A stretch of DNA of 64,000 bases from Oscillatoriaceae cyanobacterium Prado104 (GTDB lineage: Bacteria > Cyanobacteriota > Cyanobacteriia > Cyanobacteriales > Microcoleaceae): assembly GCA_025454405.1 (NCBI GenBank), contig JALOON010000076.1, forward strand, positions 1-64,000, in the 5' to 3' direction. The number at the start of each line of letters is the position of its first letter. Within the stretch, counting starts at the first letter, position 1. The notes beneath the pieces are model-generated. The model searched no databases and had not been told where the DNA came from. It saw nothing but the letters and a program-made list of their open reading frames with translations. Below, in pieces: positions 63,430-64,000 of the stretch. Both the position numbers and the translations under genes were made by a program.

Positions 63430-63432
63430 AAC
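63425..63432 (-). other. attC R'-like core at the lipoprotein start
   Basis: Minus strand GGGAACGTTATGCC; the lipoprotein ATG is within GTTATGCC. Fits the left edge of a gene cassette. Confidence 0.45.
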
Positions 63433-63478
63433 GTTCCCGGTCAGCTTTTCTTTGTACTTGAATGTTTATTTCACCTTG

Positions 63479-63573
63479 TTAATTTTAATCGCTCTTCAAT
63501 AGCACTTTAATTATAACCGATCGCTTGAAAAATATGTTGAAGAAACCCGGTTTCTTCAAGAAACCGGGTTTCT
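63479..63573. repeat. 95-bp direct repeat, right copy
   Basis: Partner of 55172-55266, same orientation, two differences seen. Contains the AGAAACCCGGTTTCTT palindrome. Confidence 0.88.
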
Positions 63574-63602
63574 CTGTATCCTCCTTATTTTGGATCGATT
63601 TT

Positions 63603-64000
63603 CTATTTGACGATCGCACCTAAAGTTTGCAAAGTCGCGATCGTCGCTTCAGTTAAACCTTTGACACCCGTTAATCTCATTCCTTCATAAAGGCGTTTCG
63701 CAATCAAAATTCTCGCGCACTCACCCGTTTTCGCATTCCAAATTCGTACCGTTTGGTCTTGAGAACCGCTGGCGATCGCTTCCCCGTCGGGACTAAAAGC
63801 CACTGAAGAAACTAGATGGGAATGTCCCTCATACACGCCGATACACTGACCGGATTTGACATCCCAACGCCTCACAGTTCCATCGTGAGAAGCACTGGCA
63901 AGAGTTTGTCCGTCCTTGCTAAAAGCAACAGAAAATACCCAGTTTGTATGCCCGATAAAAGTTTTCAAACACGCTTCTGTTGCCCAGTCCCAAAGTTTGA
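63603..64000 (-). CDS. WD40-repeat protein, C-terminal part (runs off the window)
   Basis: The frame is open to the right edge (KLWDWATEACLKTFIGHTNW continues past 63968). Two and a half WD40 blades are visible: GHTNWVFSVAFSKDGQTLAS…VRRWDV and GHSHLVSSVAFSPDGEAIAS…VRIWNA, then the tail RLYEGMRLTGVKGLTEATIA ending LGAIVK. That tail is the usual end of large cyanobacterial NB-ARC/STAND-type WD40 proteins, so the missing N-terminus may carry such an ATPase domain (inference). Stop at 63603. Confidence 0.85.
   Translation of the reverse strand, partial: KLWDWATEACLKTFIGHTNWVFSVAFSKDGQTLASASHDGTVRRWDVKSGQCIGVYEGHSHLVSSVAFSPDGEAIASGSQDQTVRIWNAKTGECARILIAKRLYEGMRLTGVKGLTEATIATLQTLGAIVK

Noticed and set aside
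42602-63432. An integron integrase or phage-type recombinase to go with the attC-like sites
   Set aside because: No tyrosine recombinase (R…HxxR…Y pattern) was found among the long frames of the window; the cassette idea therefore rests on sites only.

Overview
The window looks like the chromosome of a filamentous, non-heterocystous-type cyanobacterium (Microcoleus/Oscillatoria-like; genus inferred). Evidence: very frequent GCGATCGC/CGATCG (HIP1-like) words, cyanobacterial genes (zeta-carotene desaturase, Calvin-type class II aldolase, DUF4278, four-cysteine Ser/Thr kinase fused to WD40 repeats, PEP-CTERM protein), and abundant intergenic heptanucleotide repeats.

Region 1 (1-31 kb) is a mostly housekeeping chromosome with small decayed mobile elements. 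It holds a broken IS4-type transposase inserted in the end of an unknown gene, zds with an SRPBCC gene, the kinase-WD40 protein, tRNA-Val(GAC), bioF, a DHH phosphoesterase, an amidohydrolase / cysteine hydrolase / cupin / CocE-type hydrolase neighbourhood (8.7-13.9 kb), DUF952, a TPM-domain membrane protein, cbiC, an RRM protein, murF, a beta-CASP metallo-hydrolase, a CapA-like protein, a full-length TnpB-like protein that has lost key active-site residues, an aldose-epimerase family protein, tRNA-Lys(UUU) and fba with a clear terminator.

Region 2 (31-42.6 kb) holds secreted and surface proteins: an RTX-like fragment, DUF4278, an 8-kb gene for a beta-helix / Calx-beta / RTX-type exported protein whose tail is a 45-bp repeat array with a frameshifting deletion, and a PEP-CTERM protein.

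Region 3 (42.4-55.3 kb) is a mosaic accessory island. It carries, all on the minus strand, a NERD-nuclease/UvrD helicase, an AAA ATPase ending in a HEPN RNase-like motif, and a 1613-residue protein that combines an Sm-like N-terminus, a cold-shock-like domain, TPRs and an AAA/STAND-like ATPase. The last two are tightly coupled. Around them lie duplicated gene scraps, one complete and several partial sites resembling integron attC recombination sites, an intact DUF433/DUF5615 toxin-antitoxin pair and dead DUF4258/DUF2283 pairs. This is my best candidate for an undescribed conflict (defence) system.

Region 4 (55.3-64 kb) contains a second giant beta-helix protein with the same secretion tail as the first, scraps of that tail, two cassette-like genes (M23 peptidase, lipoprotein) bordered by attC-like half sites, and the C-terminus of a WD40 protein that runs off the right edge.

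All assignments come from reading the sequence. No database search was run, so family names rest on recognised motifs.
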